From Citrobacter enshiensis (lineage in GTDB: Bacteria > Pseudomonadota > Gammaproteobacteria > Enterobacterales > Enterobacteriaceae), in the NCBI RefSeq assembly GCF_029338175.1, contig NZ_CP119862.1:3658001-3722000 (forward strand): a stretch of DNA of 64,000 nt, in the 5' to 3' direction. How positions within the stretch are numbered: the first letter of the stretch is position 1; each line of letters opens with the position of its first letter. Made by a program: the position numbers and the translations under genes. Shown in pieces: positions 22,065 to 35,861 of the stretch. The notes beneath the pieces are model-generated. The model was not told where the DNA came from. It searched no databases and saw only the letters and a list, made by a program, of their open reading frames with translations.

Positions 22065-22373
22065 ATGGCTGATTTCACTCTCTCAAAATCCTTGTTTGGC
22101 GGGAAGAAGCGGGATACTACCTCCACTTCCGGTAACATCGCTTACGCCGTATTTGTGCTGTTTTGCTTTTGGGCAGGAGCGCAGATTTTAAATCTGCTGG
22201 TTCACGCGCCGGGCGTCTATGAACATTTAATGCAGGTACAGGAAACCGGACGCCCTCGTGTCGAGATCGGTTTAGGCGTCGGCACCCTTTTTGGTCTGGT
22301 GCCGTTCCTCGCGGGATGCTTGATTTTCGGTGTAATTGCCGCGTTCTTACGCTGGCGCCAGCGTCATCAATAA
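22065..22373 (+). CDS. yaiY: Inner membrane protein YaiY (DUF2755)
   Basis: 102-residue protein with two clear membrane segments, about residues 25-45 and 73-95. Unknown function. Strong ribosome site GGAGG before the ATG. Convergent with yaiW. Confidence 0.92.
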   Translation: MADFTLSKSLFGGKKRDTTSTSGNIAYAVFVLFCFWAGAQILNLLVHAPGVYEHLMQVQETGRPRVEIGLGVGTLFGLVPFLAGCLIFGVIAAFLRWRQRHQ

Positions 22374-22398
22374 CCCCGGAACCAACAGACGCCGGGAC

Positions 22399-23502
22399 TT
22401 ATCCGGCCGGAGAATTCATACAGCGAGCCCGACGTTCGTCTACCCGTTTTGCAAACCATGCGGTGGTCAGATTACGCGTGATCTTCGGGCTTTCCAGTTG
22501 AATCCCCGGCAACATCTCTCTCGGTAGCGCTTTGCCTGCTTTGGTTTCCGCCAGCTGATACACCTTCTCGTACAGCGCCGTCTCTTCGAATGCCAGACTG
22601 TCGCCTTTCTCCAGTTGGCGACGAATCTCGCTCTCACTCATTCCCAGTGTGTTTGCCAGTTTACGTATCGCCAATTCTGTTTTGCCTGGCTCTTTGCTGT
22701 CGTAACGGATCAGATCGCCATCAAGCGCCAGTTTTACACCGCTGGCTTTGGCCACCGCATTCTGGAAAGCCGCATTACGACTGGCATACCAGCCAGCGTT
22801 AAAATCGGCGAAACGGAAAATAGGCGCACTGTAATTCGCAGGATAATTCAGCAGATGGTACGTACCGAACCACAGTCCGCCCCGGCGGGAGAAGACCTCC
22901 TGGCGCACCGTGCCTTCCATTTTCCACGGATACCCTTTGGTATGCTGCTCGGCAAACGCGATGCTAACCTGCATTGGGCCACCCGTGTGAACCGGATTGA
23001 GCGAACCAAACAGCGTCTGCCCCATGGGCACCATATTAATAAAATCATCAAAAATGGCGCTGAGCTGTTTCTCCGTTTTCACCGAGTCCAGACGTTCGCT
23101 GTAGCTCTTCCCTGTCGGGGAATTGATTTTCAACGCCGTATGGACCAGGAAAACGGGGATGTGCATACGCTCGGCACGTTTGTCGATCTCCTGCCAGGCA
23201 ATTTTACTCAGGCCAGGCACGGCGGGGTCCGCCTGATAATTTGACTCTTGCTGTGCCACCGCCAGTACCGAACAAACATTTTCAACCGTCGGCGCCAGCC
23301 CCTGACTCTCAAAAGCCTTTGCCAGATCCTTCGCCCATGCCTCCCTGTCTTTCACACTTGCCGGCATTTTCTGGCGTACCACGCCTGCCACATCTACCGG
23401 TTTTTCACCCTTTTTTAAGGGCTGCGAGGGTTGGGTACTACAACCTGCCAACACCAGCACAGCCAGTAATGATAAGGGATAAAGACGGGATACCGCCGGC
23501 AT
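22399..23502 (-). CDS. yaiW: Outer membrane lipoprotein YaiW (DUF1615)
   Basis: 367-residue lipoprotein: signal peptide with lipobox LAGC near residue 20. In E. coli YaiW is a surface-exposed lipoprotein co-transcribed with sbmA that affects uptake of proline-rich peptides. It starts 14 bases after the sbmA stop, supporting the sbmA-yaiW operon. No truncation. Confidence 0.93.
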   Translation of the reverse strand: MPAVSRLYPLSLLAVLVLAGCSTQPSQPLKKGEKPVDVAGVVRQKMPASVKDREAWAKDLAKAFESQGLAPTVENVCSVLAVAQQESNYQADPAVPGLSKIAWQEIDKRAERMHIPVFLVHTALKINSPTGKSYSERLDSVKTEKQLSAIFDDFINMVPMGQTLFGSLNPVHTGGPMQVSIAFAEQHTKGYPWKMEGTVRQEVFSRRGGLWFGTYHLLNYPANYSAPIFRFADFNAGWYASRNAAFQNAVAKASGVKLALDGDLIRYDSKEPGKTELAIRKLANTLGMSESEIRRQLEKGDSLAFEETALYEKVYQLAETKAGKALPREMLPGIQLESPKITRNLTTAWFAKRVDERRARCMNSPAG

Positions 23503-23516
23503 AATGTTTCCTTTTG

Positions 23517-24737
23517 TTAGCCAAATGTGTTGGTCACTTCCTGAATTTCTTGCCCATCCAGTTCACGTTCAAAGCTGCGTAAACGTTTATAGATAGACAT
23601 CAGCTCAACCAGCGTGGTCCACGAATTAATCAGATACTGGAAGGAGCCGCGCACCTGACCAAACACGTTGGTGATTTGCGTCATCAGACCCAACGTAATG
23701 GTACCCGCAACAATCGACGGAAACAGCAGGAACAGACCGAAAACATTATCCACCTGCAAATAGAGGATGCGGGCAATGTTGAAATACATATAGTGAAAAT
23801 AGAGGCGGAAATAGTTCTGGCGCACCGCGCTGAATAATTCCCGTATGGTGGGCGGCGTAGCGCGACTGCCGTCATCTTCGCCGTAAACCAGTTCTTTACG
23901 ATAAGCCGCTTCAACGCGCTGGTTTTTAAATTCCAGCCCCGGCAGTTTGATCCCCACCACGGCCAGCAAGCCGGTCCCCATCAGCGACCAGACGATCGCG
24001 GCAATCACCAGACCGTAAGGAATATGCCCCACCACCGGCAGTTCCGGCACATGCGCGGAAAGCGTGACCAGCACCGGCAAAAAAGCGATCAACGTCATGA
24101 TGGCATTAATGAAACTCACGCCCATATCTTCGAGGGTAGATGCAAAGCGCATGGTGTCTTCCTGCACACGCTGCGCGGCGCCTTCAATGTGACGCAGGTG
24201 CTGCCAGTGCGCCATATAATGTTCGTTCATGGCGGTACGCCAGCGGAACACATAGTGGCTCACAAAGAAATTGTTCATCACGCCGATGACCACAGCGATC
24301 AGTGCAATACCGAGAAACACGCCCACTTCATGATAGAACTGCCCGATAGTCACTTTATGTGGCGAACTTAATGCCGTCTGGATCAAGTCATAGAATGGGG
24401 CATACCAGGCGTTGACGGCGACCCCCACTTCAACCAGAAACCAGGTGACGAAGATAATCAACGACGTGCCAAGAATTGACCAGTACTGCCAGCGGTGCGG
24501 GCTATAGATAAACCAGAACAGCGCAAACAGCCCCACGCAAATAATGTAGTAAGCGTAAAAAACCAGGTAGTCCAGCGACCAGAATCGCGCAGCGCTGATG
24601 GGAATATTACCGGACGCGCCCGTGATATGCGCAACCCAGGTTCCCCCACCCGCTTGCCAGAATATGACGGCAACCAACGCCCAAATAAATGCCGAGATAA
24701 AAAACGGCCCCGGCTTGGGGAAAAAAGACTTAAACAT
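23517..24737 (-). CDS. sbmA: Peptide antibiotic transporter SbmA
   Basis: Inner-membrane dimeric importer driven by the proton gradient. It brings in microcins B17 and J25, bleomycin and proline-rich peptides. 406 residues with multiple membrane segments and an ABC-transporter-like transmembrane fold but no ATPase domain. The start [13 protein letters not shown] and the conserved [14 protein letters not shown] are family features. First gene of the sbmA-yaiW pair. Confidence 0.95.
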   Translation of the reverse strand: MFKSFFPKPGPFFISAFIWALVAVIFWQAGGGTWVAHITGASGNIPISAARFWSLDYLVFYAYYIICVGLFALFWFIYSPHRWQYWSILGTSLIIFVTWFLVEVGVAVNAWYAPFYDLIQTALSSPHKVTIGQFYHEVGVFLGIALIAVVIGVMNNFFVSHYVFRWRTAMNEHYMAHWQHLRHIEGAAQRVQEDTMRFASTLEDMGVSFINAIMTLIAFLPVLVTLSAHVPELPVVGHIPYGLVIAAIVWSLMGTGLLAVVGIKLPGLEFKNQRVEAAYRKELVYGEDDGSRATPPTIRELFSAVRQNYFRLYFHYMYFNIARILYLQVDNVFGLFLLFPSIVAGTITLGLMTQITNVFGQVRGSFQYLINSWTTLVELMSIYKRLRSFERELDGQEIQEVTNTFG

Positions 24738-24763
24738 GATGCTCTCCTGCTAACTTCTTATCG

Positions 24764-24883
24764 TTATGACGACTGCTGCTTATTTTTGCGCCATAAACGG
24801 CGGTAATGCAGATCTGCGCCCACGAAAAACGAGACGGAACCGACCATTGTGACCAGGATCGTGGCGCTTAGTTCGCTTTCCAG
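24764..24883 (-). CDS. Possible small membrane protein upstream of sbmA
   Basis: A short open frame ends 26 bases before the sbmA start. It encodes up to 39 residues if read from a CTG at 24881-24883, or 27 from the ATG at 24845-24847. The product would have one hydrophobic stretch (about ATILVTMVGSVSFFVGA) followed by a basic tail. No good ribosome site is visible for either start, and I do not recognise a family. It could equally be sbmA leader sequence. Confidence 0.25.
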   Translation of the reverse strand: MESELSATILVTMVGSVSFFVGADLHYRRLWRKNKQQSS

Positions 24884-25162
24884 GCTTCAGGAATTGTTTC
24901 GACGGGTTTCACAAAAACGAAATTCTCCGGCGTCCCGAGGTTACCACAAGCGTGGGATCACAAAAGCGAACTTTCACTCTCAAGAAAAAAAGCCCCATTT
25001 ACTCGCCGTTACGTTTTTCACACTATCATTGCTCTATTTAGCGCTTTGCAGGCGCCGCTGAGTAGTATATACAACAAATCGTTCAGATCGCGTCGAGGCG
25101 GTCTGAAAGAAGAAGTGTGTAAACTCACACTGTTCTCTTCAATTAACTTATGGACACCACCG

Positions 25163-26320
25163 TTGAAACGTAGTCTGCTTTTTTCTGCCGCGCTGTGTGC
25201 GGCGTCATTGACACCTGTCCACGCGGCCCAACCGGGCCTCGATCCGGTTTTTGCTTCCGATATCGTCGATCGTTACGCCGAACATATTTATTACGGCAGC
25301 GGCGCCACGGGAATGGCGCTGGTTGTGATAGATGGAAATCAACGTGTGTTCCGTAGCTTTGGTGAAACACGACCAGGAAATAACGTCCATCCGCAGTTAG
25401 ATTCTGTCATTCGTATTGCGTCGCTCACCAAATTGATGACCAGTGAAATGCTGGTGAAATTACTCGATCAGGGTACGGTGAATCTGCACGATCCGTTGAG
25501 TAAATATGCGCCCCCTGGCGCACGCGTACCGACATATCAGGGAACGCCGATTACGCTGGTGAATCTGGCGACCCATACCAGTGCCTTGCCGCGTGAACAA
25601 CCTGGCGGTGCGGCGCATCGTCCGGTCTTTGTCTGGCCGACCCGTGAACAACGCTGGAGCTATCTCTCTACCGCAACTTTAAAAGCGGCGCCGGGTTCGC
25701 AGGCATCTTATTCTAACCTCGCGTTCGACCTGCTGGCTGACGCACTGGCAACGGCCTCAGGCAAGCCTTACACCCAGATTTTTGAAGAGCAGATCACCCG
25801 TCCGCTCGGAATGAAAGACACGACGTTTACCCCCTCGCCCGATCAGTGCAAGCGCCTGATGGTCGCGGAAAAAGGCGCCAGCCCGTGCAATAACACGTTA
25901 GCGGCCGTTGGCAGCGGCGGCGTGTACTCAACGCCAGGGGATATGATGCGCTGGATGCAGCAGTATCTTTCTTCTGATTTTTATCACCGCAGCAACCAGG
26001 CTGACCGCATGCAGACACTCATCTATCAGCGCGCGCAGTTGAGGAAAGTGATCGGCATGGACGTCCCTGGCAAAGCTGATGCCCTGGGGCTGGGTTGGGT
26101 TTACATGGCGCCGAAGAACGGGCGTCCGGGGATAATTCAGAAAACAGGCGGCGGCGGTGGTTTTATTACCTACATGGCAATGATCCCACAACACAATGTC
26201 GGCGCGTTTATCGTGGTAACGCGTTCTCCGTTGACCCGGTTTACCAGTATGAGCGACGGCCTCAACGAGCTGGTCACGGAGTTGAGCGGAAATAAACCGC
26301 GGGTGGTTCCCGCATCCTGA
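25163..26320 (+). CDS. ampH: D-alanyl-D-alanine carboxypeptidase/endopeptidase AmpH
   Basis: Periplasmic class C penicillin-binding protein that trims and recycles peptidoglycan and is linked to peptide uptake. 385 residues from a TTG at 25163, giving a signal peptide LKRSLLFSAALCAAS ending near VHAAQ; the ATG further upstream would add 39 unlike residues. Serine-enzyme motifs are all present: SLTK, YSN and KTGGGGG. Divergent from sbmA. Confidence 0.95.
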   Translation: MKRSLLFSAALCAASLTPVHAAQPGLDPVFASDIVDRYAEHIYYGSGATGMALVVIDGNQRVFRSFGETRPGNNVHPQLDSVIRIASLTKLMTSEMLVKLLDQGTVNLHDPLSKYAPPGARVPTYQGTPITLVNLATHTSALPREQPGGAAHRPVFVWPTREQRWSYLSTATLKAAPGSQASYSNLAFDLLADALATASGKPYTQIFEEQITRPLGMKDTTFTPSPDQCKRLMVAEKGASPCNNTLAAVGSGGVYSTPGDMMRWMQQYLSSDFYHRSNQADRMQTLIYQRAQLRKVIGMDVPGKADALGLGWVYMAPKNGRPGIIQKTGGGGGFITYMAMIPQHNVGAFIVVTRSPLTRFTSMSDGLNELVTELSGNKPRVVPAS

Positions 26321-26321
26321 G

Positions 26322-26945
26322 TTAGTACTCTGAAGGCAAACGAGTGATGCCAACCAGTTTGCCTTTATTCATTACGATATAACCGCCCTTACGTAGAGCA
26401 GCAAGCACTTCGGCAACAACGGAGCGTGAAATCCGCGTTCTCTGGTGAATATAATTCATAACACCAATGCGAAAACGCAGTTCTTCATCCCACTCATTCA
26501 TTGAGATCAACGTTGCCCGGATTTGTTCATAGGAGTTATGACCAATCAGCTCTAAATCACGCAATTCCATAATACGGTTTTTCCATGCCAGCCAGCAAAA
26601 TGCCTCACGCCACAGATTATTTTTTTCAATTATGTTTATCGTTTGAGAAGAAGGAAGATGATATCCAGCGCAATTACCTTCCGTTATTAATTTATACTGC
26701 ATATCATTTTTCATAACACCATCAGACAGCCCAATGATAAAGGGAGCCTGAGCAATACCTACAAGTATATGTTCTCCTCTCCATAGAGAAACGGCACCAC
26801 TTAAGATAACAAACGTATTGCCCTTATGGTTATCATTAGAAAAAACAGTTTGTTTTTCGTTACACAACTCGAAGCAAGTGCCATATTTAGACAAACATTG
26901 ATCGAGTTTACCAAATTCATTAACTGGTTTACTCAACGAGAGCAT
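26322..26945 (-). CDS. iprA: Crp/Fnr-like regulator IprA (YaiV)
   Basis: 207-residue protein with an N-terminal cyclic-nucleotide-binding-like domain and a C-terminal winged helix around RISRSVVAEVLAALRKGGYI. IprA reduces hydrogen peroxide resistance in Salmonella and E. coli. Its base composition is visibly more AT-rich than that of the flanking ampH. It sits downstream of the autotransporter on the same strand, as yaiV follows yaiT in K-12, and may or may not regulate it. Confidence 0.88.
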   Translation of the reverse strand: MLSLSKPVNEFGKLDQCLSKYGTCFELCNEKQTVFSNDNHKGNTFVILSGAVSLWRGEHILVGIAQAPFIIGLSDGVMKNDMQYKLITEGNCAGYHLPSSQTINIIEKNNLWREAFCWLAWKNRIMELRDLELIGHNSYEQIRATLISMNEWDEELRFRIGVMNYIHQRTRISRSVVAEVLAALRKGGYIVMNKGKLVGITRLPSEY

Positions 26946-26962
26946 TTTTCGTCCTATGCAAT

Positions 26963-26990
26963 AATGCCCATCAAATCCTTGACGGGCATT
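26963..26990 (-). terminator. Hairpin downstream of the autotransporter gene
   Basis: AATGCCCATCAA (26963-26974) pairs with TTGACGGGCATT (26979-26990), with one mismatch. On the minus strand the hairpin follows the autotransporter stop and precedes iprA. The T-tract is weak. Confidence 0.6.
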
Positions 26991-27034
26991 TCTTAGATTA
27001 AATAACTTTTAGTAATTTCCTCAGGGAGAAATAA

Positions 27035-29965
<2,931 letters not shown>

Positions 29966-30475
29966 TTGTCATCCCTCCTCAGGGACGTAATATCGTTGAT
30001 CCATCAATTATCAATGCGTAGAAAACATTATGTTTCGCAAGAAAGATTATGCGGTACCCACACTAAAAGGTTCAATTATTCTTTCCCGGCAGTCCGAAAT
30101 CGGACAATAAACAAAAGCATCAGAAACCATCTAATAAAAACCAAAAAACACCATTAAAAATTAATGCGTTACATGTAAATAAAAAGGAGGAAACATACAA
30201 ACCATCAATAATAAACCCAAGTAAAAACAAAACAACCAATAAATAACCAACGACCATTTAAATAATAACACAATAAAATATATTGACGTTTGAAATATGC
30301 GACAAATAACAATTCAACACACCAATATAAATATTTAGCCAGCTATAACAAAATATTGCTCAAATATTTATTTAATTAATCATGCAAGCAAAAGCATAAG
30401 GCCAACTTTCGTAAAACACTCGCGCGCAGGTTCAGGTATACTACCGCCTTCGATTCCACAAACATCAGGCATACC
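29966..30475. other. AT-rich intergenic region between autotransporter and hemB
   Basis: About 510 bases, very rich in A (30060-30380) with no credible gene. It should carry the autotransporter promoter to the left and the hemB promoter to the right. Such A/T-rich upstream DNA is a common H-NS target; that is an inference. Confidence 0.6.
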
Positions 30476-31450
30476 ATGACAGACTTAATCCAACGCCCTC
30501 GCCGCCTGCGCAAATCTGCTGCGCTTCGCGCCATGTTTGAAGAGACAACACTCAGCTTAAATGACCTGGTGTTGCCGATCTTTGTTGAAGAAGAACTCGA
30601 CGACCATAAAGCAATTGAAGCGATGCCCGGCGTCATGCGCATTCCAGAAAAGCATCTCGCGCGTGAAATTGAGCGCATTGCTAACGCGGGCATTCGTTCC
30701 GTCATGACCTTTGGCATTTCACACCATACCGATGACACCGGCAGCGATGCCTGGAAGGAAGATGGTCTGGTGGCTCGTATGTCACGTATCTGCAAACAAA
30801 CTGTGCCGGAAATGATTGTCATGTCTGACACCTGTTTCTGCGAATACACATCACACGGTCATTGTGGCGTACTGTGCGAACACGGCGTCGATAACGACAC
30901 AACGCTGGTCAATCTGGGTAAGCAAGCGGTCGTGGCTGCGGCGGCGGGCGCTGACTTTATCGCCCCTTCCGCGGCAATGGACGGTCAGGTACAGGCAATC
31001 CGCCAGGCGCTTGATGCCGCAGGTTTTACCGACACTGCCATCATGTCCTATTCGACGAAATTCGCCTCCTCTTTCTATGGCCCATTCCGAGAAGCGGCAG
31101 GCACGGCGCTGAAAGGCGATCGTAAAACCTACCAGATGAATCCGATGAACCGTCGTGAGGCGATCCGCGAATCACTGCTCGACGAAGCGCAGGGCGCTGA
31201 CTGCCTGATGGTGAAACCGGCTGGCGCATATCTGGATATTTTGCGTGATATCCGTGAACGCACCGAACTGCCGATCGGGGCTTATCAGGTAAGCGGCGAA
31301 TACGCGATGATCAAATTTGCCGCCATGGCTGGCGCGATTGATGAAGAGAAAGTGGTGCTGGAAAGCTTAGGCGCGATCAAACGTGCTGGCGCAGATCTGA
31401 TCTTCAGCTACTTTGCACTGGATCTGGCTGAGAAAAAAATCCTGCGTTAA
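30476..31450 (+). CDS. hemB: Porphobilinogen synthase HemB
   Basis: Condenses two 5-aminolevulinates to porphobilinogen in haem synthesis. 324 residues. Zinc cysteines lie in [18 protein letters not shown]. The two catalytic lysines are in [13 protein letters not shown] and LMVKPAGAY. Convergent with tauD across a REP element. Confidence 0.97.
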   Translation: MTDLIQRPRRLRKSAALRAMFEETTLSLNDLVLPIFVEEELDDHKAIEAMPGVMRIPEKHLAREIERIANAGIRSVMTFGISHHTDDTGSDAWKEDGLVARMSRICKQTVPEMIVMSDTCFCEYTSHGHCGVLCEHGVDNDTTLVNLGKQAVVAAAAGADFIAPSAAMDGQVQAIRQALDAAGFTDTAIMSYSTKFASSFYGPFREAAGTALKGDRKTYQMNPMNRREAIRESLLDEAQGADCLMVKPAGAYLDILRDIRERTELPIGAYQVSGEYAMIKFAAMAGAIDEEKVVLESLGAIKRAGADLIFSYFALDLAEKKILR

Positions 31451-31458
31451 GTTGTTTT

Positions 31459-31524
31459 GCCGGATGGCGGCTTCGCCGTATCCGGCCTACAAAAATGTAG
31501 GTCCGGTAAGCGAAGCGCCATTAG
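31459..31524. repeat. REP/BIME between hemB and tauD
   Basis: GCCGGATGGCGG (31459-31470) pairs with the facing CGCCGTATCCGGC (31475-31486), and a partial second unit (GTAGGTCCGGTAAGCGAAGCGCC) follows. It lies between two converging genes. Confidence 0.8.
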
Positions 31525-31531
31525 TCATTCA

Positions 31532-32383
31532 TCAGCCCGCCCGGAAGTAAGGCTTATCGCCCAGGATAGTCGCCCGGTGCATAATGCGCCGCTGCGGCGG
31601 GTAATCGGCGTTGGCGTAATGTTGCGTCACCCGATTATCCCAAATCGCCACATCATCGGGTTGCCAGCGCCAGCGCACCTGGAACTCAGGTTTTGTGATG
31701 TGGGCAAACAGGAGTCCGAGTAGCGCTTCACTCTCTTTTTTCGTCACATCGACAATCCTCGTGGTAAAACCTTCATTCACAAACAGCGCCTGCTTACCGC
31801 TCACCGGATGGGTACGCACGACCGGATGCAGCAATGGCGGGTGTTTTGCCACCGCCTCTAACCAACGCTGATGATCGTCTTCGCTTTTGCGATATTTATA
31901 TTCCTGGAACGATTTGCGGAAATCATGCTCCGCGTGAAGGCCGCTCAACAACTGGCGAAAAGGCGCTGAAAGAGCTTCGTACGCCGCAATCCCACTGGTC
32001 CATAATGTATCACCGCCAGTTGACGGCAACTCTTTGGCCGCCAGAATCGCCCCGGCAGGCGGCGTTTCAATAAACGTCACATCGGTGTGCCAGTTGTCGT
32101 TGTCTGGCGGATTGTCGTTGTGGGTATCCAGCACGATAATCTCATCGACCCCTTCGGCATGCGGGTAGACCGGATGAATATGCAGCTCGCCGAAACGCAG
32201 CGCCAGCGCGCGCTGTTGCTGCGGCGTGATGGCCTGCTCGCGCAGGAACACCACCTGATGGCGCAGCAACGCGTGATACAGCTGTTCAAACTGGTTATCG
32301 CTCAGCGGGCGGGTTAAATCCGCACCGGAAACCTGCGCGCCAATATACGGCCCCAGCGGGGTAATACTCAGACGTTCACTCAT
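31532..32383 (-). CDS. tauD: Taurine dioxygenase TauD
   Basis: Fe(II)/2-oxoglutarate-dependent oxygenase that releases sulfite from taurine. 283 residues from the ATG at 32381-32383; the frame opens far upstream inside tauC but only this start fits the family. The iron site is HTD in NWHTDVTF plus the distal His in RRIMHRA; the 2-oxoglutarate-binding Arg lies just after it. Last gene of tauABCD, overlapping tauC by 4 bases. Confidence 0.96.
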   Translation of the reverse strand: MSERLSITPLGPYIGAQVSGADLTRPLSDNQFEQLYHALLRHQVVFLREQAITPQQQRALALRFGELHIHPVYPHAEGVDEIIVLDTHNDNPPDNDNWHTDVTFIETPPAGAILAAKELPSTGGDTLWTSGIAAYEALSAPFRQLLSGLHAEHDFRKSFQEYKYRKSEDDHQRWLEAVAKHPPLLHPVVRTHPVSGKQALFVNEGFTTRIVDVTKKESEALLGLLFAHITKPEFQVRWRWQPDDVAIWDNRVTQHYANADYPPQRRIMHRATILGDKPYFRAG

Positions 32384-33207
32384 TGTACTTCTCCATGCCA
32401 GGGCGTCAGGCGTCGCTGGAGCGCACGCAGACCCAGTTCTAAAAGAAAGGCAATCACCGCAATCACCGCGATCCCCGCCAGCACCACATCGGTCGCCAAA
32501 AATTCCCCCGCCGACTGCACCATAAAGCCTAAACCTCGCGTTGCCGCAATCAGCTCCGCTGCGACCAGCGTTGACCAGCCAACGCCCAGCCCAATACGTA
32601 ATCCGGTGAGAATTTCCGGTAACGCGCCGGGCAGGGTAACAAACCACAGCACCTGCAGGCGGCTGGCGCCCAGCGATCTTGCCGCGCGAAGGCGAACCTG
32701 CTGCGCGCTTTTTACTCCCGCCAGCGCCGACATCGCGACAGGCGCAAAAATAGCCAGATAGATCAGCAGGATCTTGGACGTCTCGCCAATGCCAAACCAG
32801 ATAACCATCAGCGGTAGATAGGCGAGCGGCGGCACCGGGCGGTAAAGCTCAATAATGGGATCAAGAATGCCGCGTACCGTCGGACTTAACCCCATCGCGA
32901 TCCCGACCGGAATACCGATAATCACCGCTGCCAGCATCGCCAGCACAATACGGGTAAGACTGGCTGCCAGATGTTGCCACAGCGTGGCGTCCATAAAGCC
33001 CTGTGGCCCGGCGATGGCGATCAGCTTTTGCAATACCTGCTCCGGCGGCGGCAGAAACAACGGGCTGATCAACTGCAACGCCGCCACCGTCCACCACACG
33101 GCGAGGATAACCGTCAGCGTTGCGAGACTTAACGTTATCTGTCGCGAGAATGGCCAGCGCCATTTCAACGTCCGCTGACGCGGTTTATCACCAATCACCA
33201 CACTCAT
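32380..33207 (-). CDS. tauC: Taurine ABC transporter permease TauC
   Basis: Inner-membrane permease of the taurine importer. 275 residues, about six membrane segments, with the EAA-loop equivalent [15 protein letters not shown] that contacts the ATPase. Overlaps both neighbours by 4 bases, so translation is coupled. Confidence 0.95.
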   Translation of the reverse strand: MSVVIGDKPRQRTLKWRWPFSRQITLSLATLTVILAVWWTVAALQLISPLFLPPPEQVLQKLIAIAGPQGFMDATLWQHLAASLTRIVLAMLAAVIIGIPVGIAMGLSPTVRGILDPIIELYRPVPPLAYLPLMVIWFGIGETSKILLIYLAIFAPVAMSALAGVKSAQQVRLRAARSLGASRLQVLWFVTLPGALPEILTGLRIGLGVGWSTLVAAELIAATRGLGFMVQSAGEFLATDVVLAGIAVIAVIAFLLELGLRALQRRLTPWHGEVQ

Positions 33208-33971
33208 GAAAAGGCCTCCCGTTGCTCAAAGACGCGGCTTAACACATATTCGCGGGTCTCAATAAACTGCGGATCGGATTTAATGCTGCGACTCGGTTCG
33301 CCCGCAACAAAACGGCGGGCAAAGTCCAGCGGCAGGCGTTCCAGCACCCGGCCTGGCCCTGGAGACAACAGCACCAGTTCGGTGGCCATAAATACCGCCT
33401 CCTCAATATCATGCGTAATCAGCAGTACCTTTTTGCCCGTCTCATGCCAGAGCGTCAGCAACAGGGTTTGCATCTGCTCGCGGGTAAAAGCATCCAGCGC
33501 GCCGAAAGGTTCATCCAGCAACAAAAGCTGCGGATTCGCCGCCAGCGCGCGAGCAATCCCCACCCGCTGGCGCTGCCCGCCGGAAAGCTGCCAGATAAAG
33601 CGTTTTCCCGCCACTTCCAGCCCGACCTTTTTCAGCATCTCCTGGGCTACCTGCTGACGCTGCGCTTTCTCTACGCCCGCCAGTTGCAGACCAAAAGCGA
33701 CGTTATCCTGCACGTTACGCCAGGGAAGCAGACCTTCGTGCTGAAAGACCACACCACGCTCTGCGCCCGGGCCATCCACCGGTTTGCCATCCAGCAGGAT
33801 GCTGCCGCGCTGATACGGCACAAATCCGGCAATCAGGTTCAGCAGTGTGGTTTTTCCACAGCCCGACGGCCCCAGCACCACCAGCAGTTCGCCGCTGTCG
33901 AGCGTCAGGCTGATATCGTCCAGCGCCGGTTTACCGCCGTAATCCGCAAAGAGATGGGAAATTTGCAGCAT
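33204..33971 (-). CDS. tauB: Taurine ABC transporter ATPase TauB
   Basis: ATP-binding subunit of the taurine importer, 255 residues from the ATG at 33969-33971. Walker [10 protein letters not shown], signature [10 protein letters not shown], Walker [13 protein letters not shown] and the switch His in [10 protein letters not shown] are intact. Confidence 0.96.
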   Translation of the reverse strand: MLQISHLFADYGGKPALDDISLTLDSGELLVVLGPSGCGKTTLLNLIAGFVPYQRGSILLDGKPVDGPGAERGVVFQHEGLLPWRNVQDNVAFGLQLAGVEKAQRQQVAQEMLKKVGLEVAGKRFIWQLSGGQRQRVGIARALAANPQLLLLDEPFGALDAFTREQMQTLLLTLWHETGKKVLLITHDIEEAVFMATELVLLSPGPGRVLERLPLDFARRFVAGEPSRSIKSDPQFIETREYVLSRVFEQREAFS

Positions 33972-33982
33972 CAACGCCTCCT

Positions 33983-34945
33983 TTATTGCACGAAGCGGTC
34001 GGTGACGTACTGGCTGTAATCTGTCGCCACGGCGGGCACTTTGCCCTGCTCTTTGAGGAACTGTGCGGTGTCGATAATCGCTTTGTTTACCGGTCCGGTG
34101 AGTTCAGCCGTCTGTTGTTGCGGCGTCAGATAGGTGTTGCCTTTCACCAGTCCCGGCACGTCAGCTTCGGGTACACCGCTTAAGCGCGACAGTTTGCTGA
34201 TGTTTTCTGGCTGTTTCAGCCATTCTTCAGGATTCGCGAGATAGGGTTGCTGGGCATCGATGGCGCTTTTGGCGAACGCTTTCACCACCTCCGGATGCTT
34301 CTCGGCAAAGTCTTTACGGACTACCCAGACATCCAGCGTCGGCGCGCCCCACTCCCCCACCTTTTCGGAGTCGGTCAGCACCTTGCCGTCTTTTTCCAGC
34401 GCGTTCACCGCAGGCGCCCAGACGTAGGCGCCGTCGATATCCCCGCGCTGCCAGGCGGCAATAATCGCAGGCGGTTGCAGATTCACAATCTCCACCTGGC
34501 CGGGCTTAATCCCCCAGTGCTTTAACGCCGCCAGCAGGCTGTAATGGGTGGTCGAAATAAAAGGGACGGCGATCCGTTTGCCGATCAAATCTTCGGGCTT
34601 GCTGATGTTTTTCTTCACTACCAGTGCTTCAGAATTGCCGAGCTTTGACGCCAGCAGAAAGACTTCAATCGGTACCTGCTGGCTGGCGGCTACCGCCAAT
34701 GGGCTGGAACCGAGATTGCCGATCTGCACATCGCCGGAGGCCAGCGCACGAACGATGCTCGCGCCGCTGTCGAACTTGCGCCAGTCGACGGTGGCCCCGC
34801 TCTCTTTGGCGAATGTGTTGTCTGCCTGCGCCACCTTCGCCGGTTCCGCAGATGTCTGATACGCGACGGTGACGTTAACCGCCTGAGCCTGAAAAGCGAT
34901 GAATGCCAGTGCGGCAATGACGGTGTTACGCGATGTTAAAGCCAT
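33983..34945 (-). CDS. tauA: Taurine-binding periplasmic protein TauA
   Basis: Substrate-binding protein of the taurine importer, 320 residues with a signal peptide ending near AFQAQA. First gene of tauABCD. In E. coli the operon is switched on by Cbl and CysB when sulfate is short. The 280-bp upstream gap should hold those sites, but I cannot place them reliably. Confidence 0.95.
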   Translation of the reverse strand: MALTSRNTVIAALAFIAFQAQAVNVTVAYQTSAEPAKVAQADNTFAKESGATVDWRKFDSGASIVRALASGDVQIGNLGSSPLAVAASQQVPIEVFLLASKLGNSEALVVKKNISKPEDLIGKRIAVPFISTTHYSLLAALKHWGIKPGQVEIVNLQPPAIIAAWQRGDIDGAYVWAPAVNALEKDGKVLTDSEKVGEWGAPTLDVWVVRKDFAEKHPEVVKAFAKSAIDAQQPYLANPEEWLKQPENISKLSRLSGVPEADVPGLVKGNTYLTPQQQTAELTGPVNKAIIDTAQFLKEQGKVPAVATDYSQYVTDRFVQ

Positions 34946-35231
34946 ATTGTCTGCTCCCCTGTCTTGTTATGGGGGCAGTATTTCGTGGTGGCGGGGTTTG
35001 ATAAAGGAATTAAAAATTCTGGCTAAGAACAAAGCGTTTTTAGAAAAAAAGTGGCAATGGTTAGCGATTTTGCGCAGTAACAAGAGACACGCCTGGCACC
35101 AATGCCGGATACAGATGCCCCAGACAAAACATTGCAATTTTGTTACATTCATTACATAAATACGTCCCGGTGATTGCCAGCACAGTGCTGACAGGCATCA
35201 TAGGGTCATAATTTGGCTAGAGAAGATGAAT

Positions 35232-35861
35232 ATGATTCGTGTTGTGCTGGTGGATGACCACGTGGTGGTTCGTTCCGGCTTTGCGCAATTATTAGGCCTC
35301 GAAGACGATCTCGAGGTCACCGGTCAATACAGCAGTGCTGCCGAGGCATGGCCTTCTCTGATACGCCATGACGTCAACGTCGCCGTAATGGATATTGCCA
35401 TGCCGGATGAAAACGGCCTGAGCCTGTTGAAGCGACTGCGCGCGCAAAAACCCGACTTCCGCGCCATCATCCTCAGCATCTATGATACGCCAGCCTTTGT
35501 GCAGAGCGCGCTGGATGCCGGAGCCAGCGGCTACCTGACCAAACGCTGCGGACCCGAAGAGTTAGTGCAGGCAGTACGTTCCGTCGGCATGGGCGGCCAT
35601 TATCTGTGCGCCGACGCGTTACGGGCGTTACGCGGTGGTAACCAACAGCCGCAGGTGCTGGATGTCCTCACCCCACGAGAACGCGAAGTGTTTGATCTCC
35701 TTGTGAAAGGTGAAAGCGTAAAGGAGATCGCCTTCCGACTCGATCTGAGCCATAAAACGGTTCACGTGCATCGCGCGAATGTGCTGGGCAAACTACAGTG
35801 CCACAGCACTATCGAGCTGGTGCATTTCGCGCTCGACCATCAGTTGCTGACGGGGCATTAA
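35232..35861 (+). CDS. UhpA-like response regulator (NarL/FixJ family)
   Basis: 209 residues from the second of two close ATG codons (35226 and 35232); AGAAG at 35221-35225 is correctly spaced only for the second, which also gives the UhpA-like start MIRVVLVDDHVVVRSGF. Phospho-acceptor Asp in VAVMDIAMPDENG, conserved Lys in GYLTKRCGPEEL, and a C-terminal LuxR helix-turn-helix (LTPREREVFDLL to KTVHVHRANVLGKL). It heads the sugar-phosphate cluster and abuts the kinase gene without a gap. Predicted to activate the transporter genes downstream. Confidence 0.9.
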   Translation: MIRVVLVDDHVVVRSGFAQLLGLEDDLEVTGQYSSAAEAWPSLIRHDVNVAVMDIAMPDENGLSLLKRLRAQKPDFRAIILSIYDTPAFVQSALDAGASGYLTKRCGPEELVQAVRSVGMGGHYLCADALRALRGGNQQPQVLDVLTPREREVFDLLVKGESVKEIAFRLDLSHKTVHVHRANVLGKLQCHSTIELVHFALDHQLLTGH

